A DNA stretch of 64,000 nt, taken from assembly GCF_029854215.1 (NCBI RefSeq), contig NZ_CP122961.1:1426001-1490000 (forward strand), in the 5' to 3' direction. A model generated the notes under the pieces. That model did no database searches, had not been told where the DNA came from, and saw only the letters and a list, made by a program, of their open reading frames with translations. A program made the position numbers and the translations under genes. This DNA comes from Halomonas alkaliantarctica (GTDB lineage: Bacteria; Pseudomonadota; Gammaproteobacteria; Pseudomonadales; Halomonadaceae). Below are positions 39,030-48,611 of the stretch, in pieces; the first letter of the stretch is position 1, and every line of letters starts with the position of its first letter.

Positions 39030-39830
39030 TAGTTTTTGGCAAAAGTCCTGCCAAGCGGCATTCATATCGGGTAGCAGCGCGTGGGCGTGAAGCGCGGCAT
39101 GTACCATGTTTGGGGCGCAGCGATAGCCTACCGAGGCACCTTCCTTACGCCAATGGGCTATGGCGGCCTCGATGGGTCGTGTCAGTGGATCTCTCTCTAC
39201 GGTCAGCATTTCAATGCTTGCGGCAGGAGGGCGACGATCACGCTGAGTTGCAATGATGTCAGGACACTGTTGACGAATGCTGAGCACTTCGTCGCGTGAA
39301 AGCAGCGGTGCATCTTCTCCCAAGCATTCAAGGGAAAGCGCGCCCACGGTTGGGTAGATCAGTCCTAGTGGCGGCGCTTCACTAAGCTGATGTGCAAGGT
39401 CAATGGCCAATCGCCCGCCCGCACTGTCACCCACCAGCGCGACAGGTTGAACCGCTTCTAGCACCGCTTGGCAGTCTGCCAACATGGCGGTGTAATCTAC
39501 CTCCGGTACCAGCCGATAGTTAACGCTTACTACTTCACGCTCTAACGCTTTAGCCAAGCTGGCGGCGGGGCCATGGTGGCTCTCTGTAGAACCGATGGTA
39601 AAACCGCCGCCATGGATAAACAGCACGCAGCCGGGCGTTCGCTGCTGGGGAGTAAAGCGGCGCAACCTAACACTCTTAATAGCACTATTTTTAACCCGCA
39701 TACCGACTGGGTCGGGCAAGGCGAACATTCGACAAAGCTGGTCGTAGGCGCGTCGTGCTTGTGGCAATGGCAGATCCTCCATCACAGCCAGCCCTGCGCT
39801 ATAGCGTTCGATAAAGTCGTCTACGTTCAT
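39012..39830 (-). CDS. hocS: Alpha/beta hydrolase, HSL-type esterase (HocS-like short-chain acylcarnitine hydrolase)
   Basis: A 272-aa esterase with the oxyanion motif HGGGFTIGS and nucleophile motif VGDSAGG, characteristic of the hormone-sensitive-lipase group. A catalytic His near the end (MVHAALHAHALLP) is visible. In P. aeruginosa the last gene of the caiX-cdhCAB run encodes HocS, which releases carnitine from short-chain O-acylcarnitines. The same position here supports that role. I choose ATG 39830, 13 bases after the cdhB stop with AGGG upstream; a longer frame to 39929 would run into cdhB. Confidence 0.82.
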   Translation of the reverse strand: MNVDDFIERYSAGLAVMEDLPLPQARRAYDQLCRMFALPDPVGMRVKNSAIKSVRLRRFTPQQRTPGCVLFIHGGGFTIGSTESHHGPAASLAKALEREVVSVNYRLVPEVDYTAMLADCQAVLEAVQPVALVGDSAGGRLAIDLAHQLSEAPPLGLIYPTVGALSLECLGEDAPLLSRDEVLSIRQQCPDIIATQRDRRPPAASIEMLTVERDPLTRPIEAAIAHWRKEGASVGYRCAPNMVHAALHAHALLPDMNAAWQDFCQKLKQRLN

Positions 39831-39843
39831 TGCTACTGCACCC

Positions 39844-40299
39844 TTAGCGTCGAATGCCAATGGTGCGGCCGGCAAGCTCGGGCCAAACGTCTTTATTGTC
39901 TTGAGGTAGTTCCGCCACGCGACTCGCAATCGGTTCTGGAAACGGGGCGGGACGCCCAGACGCTTGCTCCATACCCATCAGCATCTGTTCGCTGGTCGCT
40001 AGCAGGTTGCTTTCGTCATCGAACATGGCGAAAAACACGTGCAGGCGCTTTGTGTCGCTATCCAGTAGCGTCAGGTTCACATTGAGCGCTTGGCCTTGGT
40101 GCGCCTCGCGGCGGTAGCAGAGATGGGTTTCCAGGGTATAGATCGTGTAGCCGTAGTGTTCACGGCCCGCTTCATCTAAGCCTATCTGGTCAATCAGCGC
40201 TTCGCAGGCTTGGGAAAAGACGCGGGCATACTCCGCGTCGTTCATGTGCCCGTTGTAGTCGACCCACTCCGGGGCGACCTGGGTTTCATGGATGATCAT
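39844..40299 (-). CDS. cdhB: Hotdog-fold thioesterase (betainyl-CoA thioesterase, CdhB-like)
   Basis: A 151-aa 4HBT-type hotdog protein (VDYNGHMNDAEYARVFSQ with the family Asp/Asn region, HLCYRREAHQGQALNVNLTL). It should hydrolyse betainyl-CoA, the product of the BKACE reaction, to glycine betaine. Its start shares one base with the cdhA stop (TAATG), and it is followed by the esterase gene. Order cdhC-cdhA-cdhB-hocS matches Pseudomonas. Confidence 0.87.
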   Translation of the reverse strand: MIIHETQVAPEWVDYNGHMNDAEYARVFSQACEALIDQIGLDEAGREHYGYTIYTLETHLCYRREAHQGQALNVNLTLLDSDTKRLHVFFAMFDDESNLLATSEQMLMGMEQASGRPAPFPEPIASRVAELPQDNKDVWPELAGRTIGIRR

Positions 40300-41252
40300 T
40301 AAATGCGTCCCTTTAGGCCTTCGGCTTCCGGCCAGTATTTTTGCACTACTTCCAGCAGCTCGACTAAAAAGTCATCCCGGCGACGGTCCAACGTGGCCAC
40401 TGAACGGCCCGCGGCCTGATGCTCACAGCCTTCGACCACTTTGTCGATTAGTTCGTCGGTGAGTTCTGGGGCTTCCAGTTTGGTCCAGGGCAGTTTAAGC
40501 GCTGGGCCGAACTGCTCAAGCATATGGCGCATGCCTGGCTCGCCGCCCGCTAGGTGGAAGGTTAAGAACGTGCCCATCAGTGGCCAGCGAAGTCCACAGC
40601 CGTAAACCACCGCCGCGTCGATCTCTTCAGTGGTCGCCACGCCATCGTTGACCAGATGCAGGGCTTCCCGCCACAGGGCTTCCATTAAGCGGTCGGCGAT
40701 GTGGCCTTCAATTTCACGGCGAACCACCAGTGGACGCATGGCGAGCGACTGATACAGCCCTTGGGCGCTGGCGATCTGTGCGGGCTGGGTTGCCTCACCG
40801 CCAACAATCTCTACCAAGGGCAGTAAATACACCGGGTTGAAGGGGTGAGCGACGACCACTCGCCCAGGCGCTTGTTGGCACTGCTGCTGCAGGTCGGTGG
40901 GCTTAAAGCCCGAGGTAGACGAGCCAATGATGACGTCCGATGCGGCAGCGGCGTCAATGGCAGCCAAGATCTCTTGTTTCAGTTCGAGGCGCTCAGGAAC
41001 GTTTTCCTGAATCAGGTCAGCGCCATCCACGGCTTTTTCAATCGTATCTGTAAAGGTTAACCGCTCTGGGCTAGCATCGGGCGCTAAGCCTAGCTGGGTT
41101 AACGAGGGCCAAGCGTTGTCGATAAACGATTGGGTGCGCGCAGGCGCGCTGGGGTCTGGGTCGAAGGCGACGACGTCCCAGCCTTGGGCGAGGGCGCGGG
41201 CAATCCAACCGTTGCCGATGACGCCGGTACCGATAACGGCTAAGCGGCTCAT
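40299..41252 (-). CDS. cdhA: L-carnitine 3-dehydrogenase
   Basis: Oxidises L-carnitine to 3-dehydrocarnitine with NAD+. The 317-aa product belongs to the 3-hydroxyacyl-CoA dehydrogenase family. The Rossmann motif is [13 protein letters not shown] and the acidic residue AFDPDP indicates NAD preference. [43 protein letters not shown] (catalytic His) and the C-terminal domain ([20 protein letters not shown]) match known carnitine dehydrogenases closely. Four-base overlap with cdhC upstream and one-base overlap with cdhB downstream. Confidence 0.92.
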   Translation of the reverse strand: MSRLAVIGTGVIGNGWIARALAQGWDVVAFDPDPSAPARTQSFIDNAWPSLTQLGLAPDASPERLTFTDTIEKAVDGADLIQENVPERLELKQEILAAIDAAAASDVIIGSSTSGFKPTDLQQQCQQAPGRVVVAHPFNPVYLLPLVEIVGGEATQPAQIASAQGLYQSLAMRPLVVRREIEGHIADRLMEALWREALHLVNDGVATTEEIDAAVVYGCGLRWPLMGTFLTFHLAGGEPGMRHMLEQFGPALKLPWTKLEAPELTDELIDKVVEGCEHQAAGRSVATLDRRRDDFLVELLEVVQKYWPEAEGLKGRI

Positions 41253-42169
41253 TTGTCACCTCCTACTGTGTTACCCACAGTACGTCCGGTCACCGGGTCG
41301 CGTAGTTTGAGATGGGCGCGGGTTTCTGCAGGCGTCATTACTCGGGCGCCGAGGTTCTCAATAATGGTTGACGCTTTTTCGACCAGTTGGCCGTTGTTAG
41401 CCAGCACACCTTTCTCTAAAAACAGGTTATCTTCCAACCCGACCCGAGCGTGGCCACCTAACAGCACCGCTTGGGCGACCATGGGCATCTGATGGCGGCC
41501 AATCCCGAAGGCGGCCCAGTTAGCGTTGGCAGGTAATTTGTTGCGCATGGCCAGCATGGTTTCGGTGTCGGCTTCGGCGCCCCAGGGGATGCCCAGGCAG
41601 AGCTGAAAGAGCGGGTCGCCGTCGATCAAGCCCTCTTGCTGAAGCTGGCGGGCAAACCAGACATGGCCTAAATCAAAGCACTCCAATTCTGGCTTAACGC
41701 CTGCGGCCTGAACTAGGCGGGCGTGTTCGCGCAGCCAATCTGCAGGGTTTACGTACACCATGTCGCCAAAATTAAGGCTACCGCAATCCAGTGTGCACAG
41801 CTCGGGGAGCAGCTCGCCTACCGGCGCATGGCGTTCGGCGGGTGTTTGGATATCGGTGCCTGGGCCGCCGCGAGTGGGGTCGGTGGTATCTGGTATCCAG
41901 TCGCCGCCGCCGCCAGCGGTGATGTTCATCACGATATCCACATCGGCTTCGCGAACGCGCTCCATCACTTCGCGGAATTGGTCGGTCGAGTGGCTGATGC
42001 CGCCGGTTTCCGGGTCGCGAACATGGATATGCGCGATGCTGGCTCCGGCACGCGCCGCTTCAATACATGACGCGGCGATAGCCTTGGGCGTAACAGGCAC
42101 ATTGGGATTTTTGGCGGTGGTATCACCTGCGCCAGTGACGGCACAGGTGAGGATGACATTGCGGTTCAT
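41249..42169 (-). CDS. cdhC: BKACE-family 3-dehydrocarnitine cleavage enzyme
   Basis: Splits 3-dehydrocarnitine with acetyl-CoA to acetoacetate and betainyl-CoA. The 306-aa product has the BKACE start [21 protein letters not shown], metal His-x-His in [31 protein letters not shown] and [18 protein letters not shown]. Position at the head of the carnitine operon defines the substrate. It should be transcribed from the region that holds the candidate CdhR site (42227-42246). Together with cdhA and cdhB it converts carnitine to glycine betaine and acetoacetate. Confidence 0.92.
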   Translation of the reverse strand: MNRNVILTCAVTGAGDTTAKNPNVPVTPKAIAASCIEAARAGASIAHIHVRDPETGGISHSTDQFREVMERVREADVDIVMNITAGGGGDWIPDTTDPTRGGPGTDIQTPAERHAPVGELLPELCTLDCGSLNFGDMVYVNPADWLREHARLVQAAGVKPELECFDLGHVWFARQLQQEGLIDGDPLFQLCLGIPWGAEADTETMLAMRNKLPANANWAAFGIGRHQMPMVAQAVLLGGHARVGLEDNLFLEKGVLANNGQLVEKASTIIENLGARVMTPAETRAHLKLRDPVTGRTVGNTVGGDK

Positions 42170-42226
42170 GGCGTGCTCTCTAGTCAGCAGTTTATTCGCT
42201 TACTAGTGTGTCGCGATGGGCAGACA

Positions 42227-42246
42227 TTAGTTGTCATAAAGCGACA
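42227..42246 (-). promoter_or_regulatory. Candidate CdhR operator upstream of cdhC
   Basis: Minus-strand TGTCGCTTTATGACAACTAA is 58-77 bases before the cdhC ATG and shares TGTCGCTTNATGNCNNNTAA with the site upstream of caiX. A pair of GACATT words (plus strand 42223 and 42243) is spaced by 20 bases, two helical turns, as AraC proteins often require. Confidence 0.5.
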
Positions 42247-42284
42247 TTCGCCATACACAAAATGCAGTTTTTGATCTCGGCTAA

Positions 42285-43484
42285 TTAATACCCGGTCATT
42301 TCCAGGTAGCCCACTCCAAGCGAGTCGCCGCTGGTGCGGTCATTGACCACCACTTCGCCCTCCCAGTAAGGCACGCTGGTGGTCATCCAGCGGTTGGCGT
42401 GGGGCGCTTCGATGTTGATGTCGATCCCTACTGATGGTATTTCCAGCCGCCAACGGGTGGGTATATCGCGTCCGGCGACAACTGACGATTCCAACGGCGT
42501 CAGCGTAATATCATCTGTTGCTAAGGGTGTGGCGTCGCCTTGGGGGGTAATCCAGGTGCCGGAACGGTAGTCTGCGCCGCGTTCTATGTCTGCGCTGCCA
42601 CCACTGCCATCACCAGCACCGCGTAGCTGAAACGCCATCAGCTTGTGGCCATCATCAAGGTGGATCGAGAACCAGTCCCAGCCGGATTGGCGGGCATCAA
42701 GCAGTTGGCTGCTCCACTCACGATCCAGCCAGCCGCGCCCGCTGACTGTTTTGGTCTCGCCGTTGAGGGTGACGTCGCCATTTATCCGCCAGAAGGGCTG
42801 GCTGTAGTACATTGAGCCCTGGCCATTAGCGGCTTTCTGACTAAAGCCCTCTTCTCCGTGCAGTACCAGCGGCCCTTCAGCGGTCAGTTCTAAGCGGTAG
42901 CCAAAACGCGATTCACCTTCGTCGCTGTAGGCAGTGAGCGTTAGATGGTTGAAATCGGTGCTGGCGACTTCTTCGTTCTCTTTAAGCTGCCAATCATCCA
43001 GCCAGGCATGAAAAGGGCTAGCCACAACGCCTGCTTGGTTGTTTTGGGGAGTACTTAACTGAGCCTGTGAATGGCTGCGTCCGAAACGTTCAGCCACTTG
43101 GTGTCGCTTGCCATGGGAGATCGCCATATGCGCCATCCAGAGTTGATCAGCCGCCCAAGGCGTAGGCGCAGGGCGTTCGCTGGGTGGCATCAGCGCTTGG
43201 CGAAAGAGCGTCCACTGCAGGCCGAGGGATTCACCCGCGGCATCTTTCAAATTAGCAGTGAGATACCACCATTCGATGCGGTAGTCCGGATGGGCGGCGT
43301 GCTCTTGTGGAAAAATGAGCGGCTGATTAGGCCGGGCATGTTCAAAACCATCTACGTCTTCTGCTAAACCGGCAAAGCCTGAACTACTGGTAGGCGCTGG
43401 ATCTTCGCCGCTACAGCCATAAAGCATCAGCGTCACAGTGGCGATTAGCAGAAGACGCACGTTGCGCAGCCGCAATAAGCTCAT
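42285..43484 (-). CDS. AttH-like lipocalin-type lipoprotein
   Basis: A 399-aa lipoprotein. The signal ends in a lipobox (LYGC, Cys24), then a low-complexity linker and an AttH/CrtC-type double lipocalin-like domain (IEWWYLTANLKDAAGE, GRGWLDREWSSQLL, GWDWFSIHLDDGHKLM). The family includes AttH, encoded with ABC exporters, and hydroxyneurosporene synthases. It overlaps the FtsX-type permease gene by four bases. This is the usual att-type trio of ATPase, permease and lipoprotein. Likely a periplasmic partner or modifying component of that ABC system; substrate unknown. Confidence 0.87.
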   Translation of the reverse strand: MSLLRLRNVRLLLIATVTLMLYGCSGEDPAPTSSSGFAGLAEDVDGFEHARPNQPLIFPQEHAAHPDYRIEWWYLTANLKDAAGESLGLQWTLFRQALMPPSERPAPTPWAADQLWMAHMAISHGKRHQVAERFGRSHSQAQLSTPQNNQAGVVASPFHAWLDDWQLKENEEVASTDFNHLTLTAYSDEGESRFGYRLELTAEGPLVLHGEEGFSQKAANGQGSMYYSQPFWRINGDVTLNGETKTVSGRGWLDREWSSQLLDARQSGWDWFSIHLDDGHKLMAFQLRGAGDGSGGSADIERGADYRSGTWITPQGDATPLATDDITLTPLESSVVAGRDIPTRWRLEIPSVGIDINIEAPHANRWMTTSVPYWEGEVVVNDRTSGDSLGVGYLEMTGY

Positions 43485-45982
43485 TGATTAGCCTCTTCTG
43501 CCAGTAAGGCCCGCGGTGAGGCGCGCCAGAAACGCAGTGTGGGCAGGCCCGCTGCCAATAGTGCCACAGCGACGGCGGTGGCCAGGGTAATGGCCATTTC
43601 CCAGGGAAACAGATAGAGCGGCAGTCGCCAGCCGAAGGCGGCTACATTGATAATGGCCACTAATCCCCAGGTAATCGCGATACCCAGTGGAAGGGCCAGC
43701 AGGCCGGTGATTAATGCAGCACCCCCCAGTTGCGCCAGATTTAAGCGTGCCAGCTGTGCTCGAGGAACCCCCAGCGCCCATAGCGGTGCTAATTGTTGGC
43801 GTCGGCTGCGCGCCTGGGCCAGAAGGCTGGCGAACAGCGCGAGAGCCGCTACCGCGAGGGTGAGTACATTCAGTGCTCGGGTAATGGTAAAGGTGCGCTC
43901 GAAAATCTCGGTGGCGATACGCTTGATCTCGGCTTGATCGCTCAGCGCATCGCTGCCGAGGTCAAAGCGTTCGCGCAGAGCAGCACGCAGAGCATCAATA
44001 TTGGCGTCATCATTCAACACTAACCCCATGGAACGCGGCGGCGCATTAAAACGTGCGGCAAGCTGGGGTGATGCCATCAGCACCTGCCCGCTGGGGTTGC
44101 CGTAGTCAGGATAAATAGCGGCGATGGTTAGCGTTTCATTAGCGCCCGGCGCGCTCAGGGTTAGACGGTCGCCGGGGAAAAGGTTCTCTACGGTGGCGAG
44201 TTGCTCGTTAACGAAAATCGCGCCATCGTCAAAGGCTGCCCAGGCGGTTGCGCGGTCTTGTTGGGTCGCCAGCAATGGCCAGTGCGGGGTTAATGATTTG
44301 CCTGGGGTGATGCCGTAAAGCTCGATAGGTGTGCCTAAAGAGCGACTACCCTCTGGCGTAGTGGCGGCTTGTAAGGTGGCATCACTGCGCCGAGTGAGCA
44401 GACGCTCGAAGACCTCCGGGCGGTCAGCCAGCCAAGCATCAATATCCGCATATTGTTCGGTGGGGGCATTCAAATAAAGCGGGGCCACTAGGCGCTGATC
44501 AAGCCAGTCTAAAAACGTGACGCGAAAGCCGCCGACCATGCTACCGACCCCCAGATTGGTCGCTAGGGCGATGAGGAGTGCCATCATGGCCAGTGACAGC
44601 CTGGGTAGCTGAAGCTGCATATCCGCCATTGCCCAGTGAATAAGCGGGCGACGCCGGGCAAGGTGTGTCAGCGCTTTCAGTACCAGCGCTAAAAGGGGCG
44701 GTAGCCACAGGGCGCTGGCCAGCAGCAGCGCTGCAATCACCCCAAAACCTGCCACTAAGCCATCGCCAGGGGGCTGAAAACGTAACCAGGCATACAGCGC
44801 TAGCGCCATACTCAAGGCGATCGCACCACCGATGCTCATCAGCGTTAATTGCCGACGGTAACCACTACGCCAGGGCTGCATCTGGCCTAATTCCAGCATG
44901 TTTAAGCGGGAAGCGCGCCATAACACGCCGCTGCCTGCCAGCAGTAGCCCACCAAGACTAACTGCCAGCCCACCAACCCAGTATTGCCAGGGTAGGTTGA
45001 GCTCTTGTCCGACACCTGCACCATATAGTGAGCCCAGGGTGGCAGCGACATCGGGCAGTAACAAACGTGCCAGCCATACACCGCTGGCTATACCGGCTAG
45101 CGCTCCGAAAAGGCCGAGCAGAATTAGCTCTAAGCTGAGCGCTAGAACAATACTGCGCCCTGATACACCTAGCACCCGCAGGGTGCGCAGCATGCCCAGG
45201 CGTTGCTCTAAAGCCAGGCCTAGCGCTGCCTGAACAATGAAGAGCCCTACGACCCAGGCAAGTAGCCCTAACGCGGTAAGGTTTAGGTGAAAGCTTTCAG
45301 TCAGTTGACCGGGAGAGGCGAGCGTGGTGGCGCGGGTGAGTGTTAATCCGGCGGGCGCTTCTGATAGTGCTACCGGTGCGGCCACGATGCGGGTAATCTC
45401 GTCACCGCTTTCAAGTAACCGTGATGCGGCGGCAATATCCATGATCAGCGTGTCCGGCGGTAGCGCTGGGGCTAAAACGAGCGGCGGAAGTGCCTTCCCG
45501 TCTTCCAGGGGCGGGGTGGCACCCGAGGCATTCTCGCGCTCTATTCCCAGGGCTGCCAAGGCGTCAGGCGCTACGCGTGTTTGCCACGGGGGAATTAAAA
45601 AGTCGCGTAGCGAAGTAGACGTGTTGGCTTGAGCCAGCGCGTTATCGCTGGAAAGGGTAAGGGGGTCAATACCGATCAGGGCTAGTCGCGTGCCATCTTG
45701 AGTAACGACTTCACCCTCTAGCATGGGCGAAACGGGCAAGCCTGCTTGGCGCAGGGCGTGATACTCGGCACGACTGAATGGCGTGCCATCGCGCCGCTCA
45801 AGTTGATCCATTTGGGTGTCAAACATTGCATCGGCGCGGTCATAGCTGTCTCGCGCGGTGGCATTGATCGCTTGGATCCCACTCCATAGGGCACTGGCCA
45901 CCCATAGGCCGAGTAGCAGCATGATCAGTTGGCTGGGATGGCGCCGATAGTGGCTAAGTAAGGTGGCTAGAACCCGTGTCAT
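43481..45982 (-). CDS. FtsX-family ABC transporter permease (MacB/LolC-type, large)
   Basis: An 833-aa membrane protein. An N-terminal helix (SQLIMLLLGLWVASALWSG) is followed by a periplasmic region, then helix groups at about 240-370 and 400-470. A second periplasmic region follows, and a final FtsX block lies near 700-820 (LTLAVAALALFASLLAQARS, ITGLLALPLGIAITWGLVAI). Such proteins drive lipoprotein or small-molecule mechanotransport across the envelope. Start and stop both overlap the neighbouring genes (ATGA), showing one operon. Confidence 0.9.
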   Translation of the reverse strand: MTRVLATLLSHYRRHPSQLIMLLLGLWVASALWSGIQAINATARDSYDRADAMFDTQMDQLERRDGTPFSRAEYHALRQAGLPVSPMLEGEVVTQDGTRLALIGIDPLTLSSDNALAQANTSTSLRDFLIPPWQTRVAPDALAALGIERENASGATPPLEDGKALPPLVLAPALPPDTLIMDIAAASRLLESGDEITRIVAAPVALSEAPAGLTLTRATTLASPGQLTESFHLNLTALGLLAWVVGLFIVQAALGLALEQRLGMLRTLRVLGVSGRSIVLALSLELILLGLFGALAGIASGVWLARLLLPDVAATLGSLYGAGVGQELNLPWQYWVGGLAVSLGGLLLAGSGVLWRASRLNMLELGQMQPWRSGYRRQLTLMSIGGAIALSMALALYAWLRFQPPGDGLVAGFGVIAALLLASALWLPPLLALVLKALTHLARRRPLIHWAMADMQLQLPRLSLAMMALLIALATNLGVGSMVGGFRVTFLDWLDQRLVAPLYLNAPTEQYADIDAWLADRPEVFERLLTRRSDATLQAATTPEGSRSLGTPIELYGITPGKSLTPHWPLLATQQDRATAWAAFDDGAIFVNEQLATVENLFPGDRLTLSAPGANETLTIAAIYPDYGNPSGQVLMASPQLAARFNAPPRSMGLVLNDDANIDALRAALRERFDLGSDALSDQAEIKRIATEIFERTFTITRALNVLTLAVAALALFASLLAQARSRRQQLAPLWALGVPRAQLARLNLAQLGGAALITGLLALPLGIAITWGLVAIINVAAFGWRLPLYLFPWEMAITLATAVAVALLAAGLPTLRFWRASPRALLAEEANQ

Positions 45983-46644
45983 GGTGCCGCGTCTAGTAGA
46001 CGACCGTGGCGCAGGCGTAGGCAGCGATCAAGCGGCGCCGCCACTTGCAGGCTGTGGGTGACGATGAGTAGGGCGCAATGCGTTTCCCGAACCAGGCTCA
46101 ATAGCAGCTCAAGCACTTCGCCTGCGGTGGTTTCATCCAAATTGCCCGTGGGTTCATCGGCAAGCAGCAGTGGCGGGCGAGGTGCCAGAGCACGACCAAT
46201 GGCTAAGCGCTGCTGCTGCCCGCCAGAGAGCTGCTCCGGGTAACGTTTTTCCATGCCCGTCAGGCCGAGCCGCTTAATTAAGTAGCCTGCCCAATCAGCG
46301 TCGTCGCGGTTGGCTAGCCGCGCCTGCAAGCGCAAGTTGTCGATAACCGTTAAGCTGGGTACTAAATGGAACTGCTGAAAGACTAAACCCAATTGCTCGC
46401 GGCGAAGTCTGGCGCGGGTGGGCTCGGGTAAAGAGGCGACGTTCTGCCCTTTGAGGGTAATTACCCCATGGTCGGGTAGATCTAAGCCGGCGGCAAGGTG
46501 AAGTAGAGTGGATTTGCCGCTCCCAGATTCGCCCATTAGCCCTAGACTTTGCCCGGCGGCCAAGCGTAGGGATACATCTTCGAGCACCTTCAACGGGCCT
46601 TGTGGCGTCGCGTAGGTTTTATGTACCTGGTTAAGTTCCAGCAT
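45979..46644 (-). CDS. LolD-like ABC transporter ATPase
   Basis: An ATPase of about 221 aa with Walker A GESGSGKSTLL, Q-loop region, signature LSGGQQQRLAIGRAL, Walker B LLLADEPTGNLDE and the MacB/LolD-type sequence LGLVFQQFHLVPSLTV. It powers the FtsX permease encoded next. I use the ATG at 46644 (MLELNQVHKTY); an in-frame codon at 46662 would add six residues. It heads the operon. Confidence 0.92.
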   Translation of the reverse strand: MLELNQVHKTYATPQGPLKVLEDVSLRLAAGQSLGLMGESGSGKSTLLHLAAGLDLPDHGVITLKGQNVASLPEPTRARLRREQLGLVFQQFHLVPSLTVIDNLRLQARLANRDDADWAGYLIKRLGLTGMEKRYPEQLSGGQQQRLAIGRALAPRPPLLLADEPTGNLDETTAGEVLELLLSLVRETHCALLIVTHSLQVAAPLDRCLRLRHGRLLDAAP

Positions 46645-46688
46645 GGCGGCTCTTGTTGTCAACTGAGAGGCTAAACAATAGACATAGG

Positions 46689-48251
46689 CTAGTCGATGCT
46701 AGTAGTTGCTCCCGGCGCGCCGCGTTCACCATACACCGCTATCCCGCCCCTACCCGTGCGTTTAATGAAATACATGCTCTTATCCGCGGCATCAATAAGC
46801 TCACCCGCATCACCGAATCCGCCATCATCTAAGCAGGCAATACCAATCGAGACAGACACATGGATAGGGTGTTGACCGTCATAAGCCATGGGCGTTTTTT
46901 CTAACCGCTCGGCAATTCGTTTAGCGAATACTTGGGCTGCCTGCGCATCTTCATCCGGCAAAATGACCAGAAACTCTTCGCCGCCCCAGCGGCCTGCAAG
47001 GTCACCATCACGAATGAGCGCCTGTAGCGTTTTACCGAATTTTTGTAGCACACGGTCGCCCATCTGGTGCCCGTATTGATCGTTTAACTTCTTAAAGTGG
47101 TCAAGGTCAATAAATACCGCGGACATGGTGCGAGATTGTTGCTGGCACAAAATGAAGCGTTTATGCATCTGGTCTTCAAGCCACGATCGGTTGGCAAGAC
47201 CGGTAAGCATGTCTGTTCGTGAGCGCTCTTCTAACTCATCTTGCCGCTGGCGCAGGGAGGCGATTTCCGCTTGGTGAGTATCAAGGCGCGCTTTGAGCTG
47301 AAGATTTTGTTGAAACAGCAGTTGCTGGGCTTCAGCAAGCAGCGATTCGTTATCTTGCAAAGGGGGAGCCGTCATCTGCAGCATGTCCGTTAGCGCTGGT
47401 ATCTGTTCCTGAATATTCTCTAACAAATGCCGTAACGAGATCACGTGGGCACCCTGATAGGTTTCAAATTCTCGTACCACGGCGACGAGTGATTTCGCTG
47501 GGTGAGACGAGAGCAAGCCATCGGCGATGGGGCCTGATAGCTGAATGCATAGCCTATCGGGGGCGGTAATATCGTAGTCGCCGTGACTATCACAGATACG
47601 CTGAGCAAGCGGTGCAGGAACCCCCCATTTAGCAGCAAGCCACGCGCCTACCTGAGAATGATCGCAGCCAAAAAGCCGCTGTTCGGATACCGATAACTGC
47701 CGATGAGATAATACCGCTTCAGCATATAAATCATTGCTTTCTTTCGGGTATATCCCACGTAATGCCATGATGCCAATGTCTTGAAGTAACGCTGCCGTAA
47801 ACAAAGGTCCCGCCATATCGGGGCAGAGGTGGATGGCAAGGTGCCGTGCTGCTAACGAGGCAATGATGGAGCGCATCCATACCCGCTGGTAATGGACGTC
47901 AATTCCCCTGTTTTGAAGCAGGCTGAAGCTCATCACCACTGCCAACGTGGTGTCCAGCCCCAGACGAGCTGTCGCCTCATGACACGCATGCACCTTTATA
48001 TGGCTACGCGAGAAAAAAGCGCTGTTGGCAAGGGTAATAATGCGCATGGTTAAGGCAGGATCACGCTCGATAGCATTCGCATAGTCACTAACCGACGGAT
48101 GCTCGGTACGTGCCATTTTCAAGACATTGACAGCAACAGCGGGCAGGGTGGGTAAGTCTGGGCACTTGAGTAGATCAGCTACCAAAAATGACGGTAATTC
48201 AGTTTTTAAAACCAGCTCTTTCGAATTATCCCTTTCCTGGATAGCCTGCAT
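46689..48251 (-). CDS. HDOD-GGDEF protein (diguanylate cyclase with signalling HDOD domain)
   Basis: A 520-aa cytosolic protein. An N-terminal HDOD domain (about 20-225: LPTLPAVAVNVLKMA, LTMRIITLANSAFF, GCDHSQVGAWLAAKWGVP) is followed by a coiled-coil linker (about 300-340) and a C-terminal GGDEF domain. The active loop is GGEEF (WGGEEFLVILP), which is catalytically competent, and an RxxD inhibitory site (RDGD) lies five residues ahead. HDOD domains relay signals in chemotaxis and c-di-GMP systems. AAGGAGAGAG precedes the ATG. It stands alone after the ABC operon. Confidence 0.9.
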   Translation of the reverse strand: MQAIQERDNSKELVLKTELPSFLVADLLKCPDLPTLPAVAVNVLKMARTEHPSVSDYANAIERDPALTMRIITLANSAFFSRSHIKVHACHEATARLGLDTTLAVVMSFSLLQNRGIDVHYQRVWMRSIIASLAARHLAIHLCPDMAGPLFTAALLQDIGIMALRGIYPKESNDLYAEAVLSHRQLSVSEQRLFGCDHSQVGAWLAAKWGVPAPLAQRICDSHGDYDITAPDRLCIQLSGPIADGLLSSHPAKSLVAVVREFETYQGAHVISLRHLLENIQEQIPALTDMLQMTAPPLQDNESLLAEAQQLLFQQNLQLKARLDTHQAEIASLRQRQDELEERSRTDMLTGLANRSWLEDQMHKRFILCQQQSRTMSAVFIDLDHFKKLNDQYGHQMGDRVLQKFGKTLQALIRDGDLAGRWGGEEFLVILPDEDAQAAQVFAKRIAERLEKTPMAYDGQHPIHVSVSIGIACLDDGGFGDAGELIDAADKSMYFIKRTGRGGIAVYGERGAPGATTSID

Positions 48252-48611
48252 TACTCTCTCCTTACTCGTATTGGCTTGCAGCCGCCCTCAGCTGTCCATG
48301 GCAATTGCCGTATTGGGCAGTGGTCGTGGTATTCGATCGTTTGTATTAAACCATCTTAGGCGATTAGCTTGCGAAATACTTACCTATAAATGCAGTTGTT
48401 TTTACAGAGTAATGTTCAAAAAATACGCTAAACCGGTTTGTTATGTAAAATATTTCTTACACGCATTAATAAATGGGCCATAGGGTATAAGGCATGGTGT
48501 TCGACTAAAGAGTAATATCCTGGGCTTTTTTTATTCTCAATCAACTACCATACTAGTCATATCAGTGATGGTCACTAACCACCACGGGCTTCTTTATTAG
48601 GATTAAGTGCA
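48252..48611. other. Divergent region between the HDOD-GGDEF and GntR genes
   Basis: 360 bases without a gene. The middle is AT-rich. An imperfect palindrome TGGTCACTAACCA (48569-48581), 30 bases before the GntR ATG, is a candidate operator. Nothing else is recognisable. Confidence 0.45.
48569..48581 (+). promoter_or_regulatory. Candidate GntR operator
   Basis: TGGT-N5-ACCA is a half-site pair of the kind bound by FadR/UxuR-type GntR proteins (TGGTNxACCA). It is located just upstream of the GntR gene that heads the mannonate operon, consistent with autoregulation. Confidence 0.45.
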
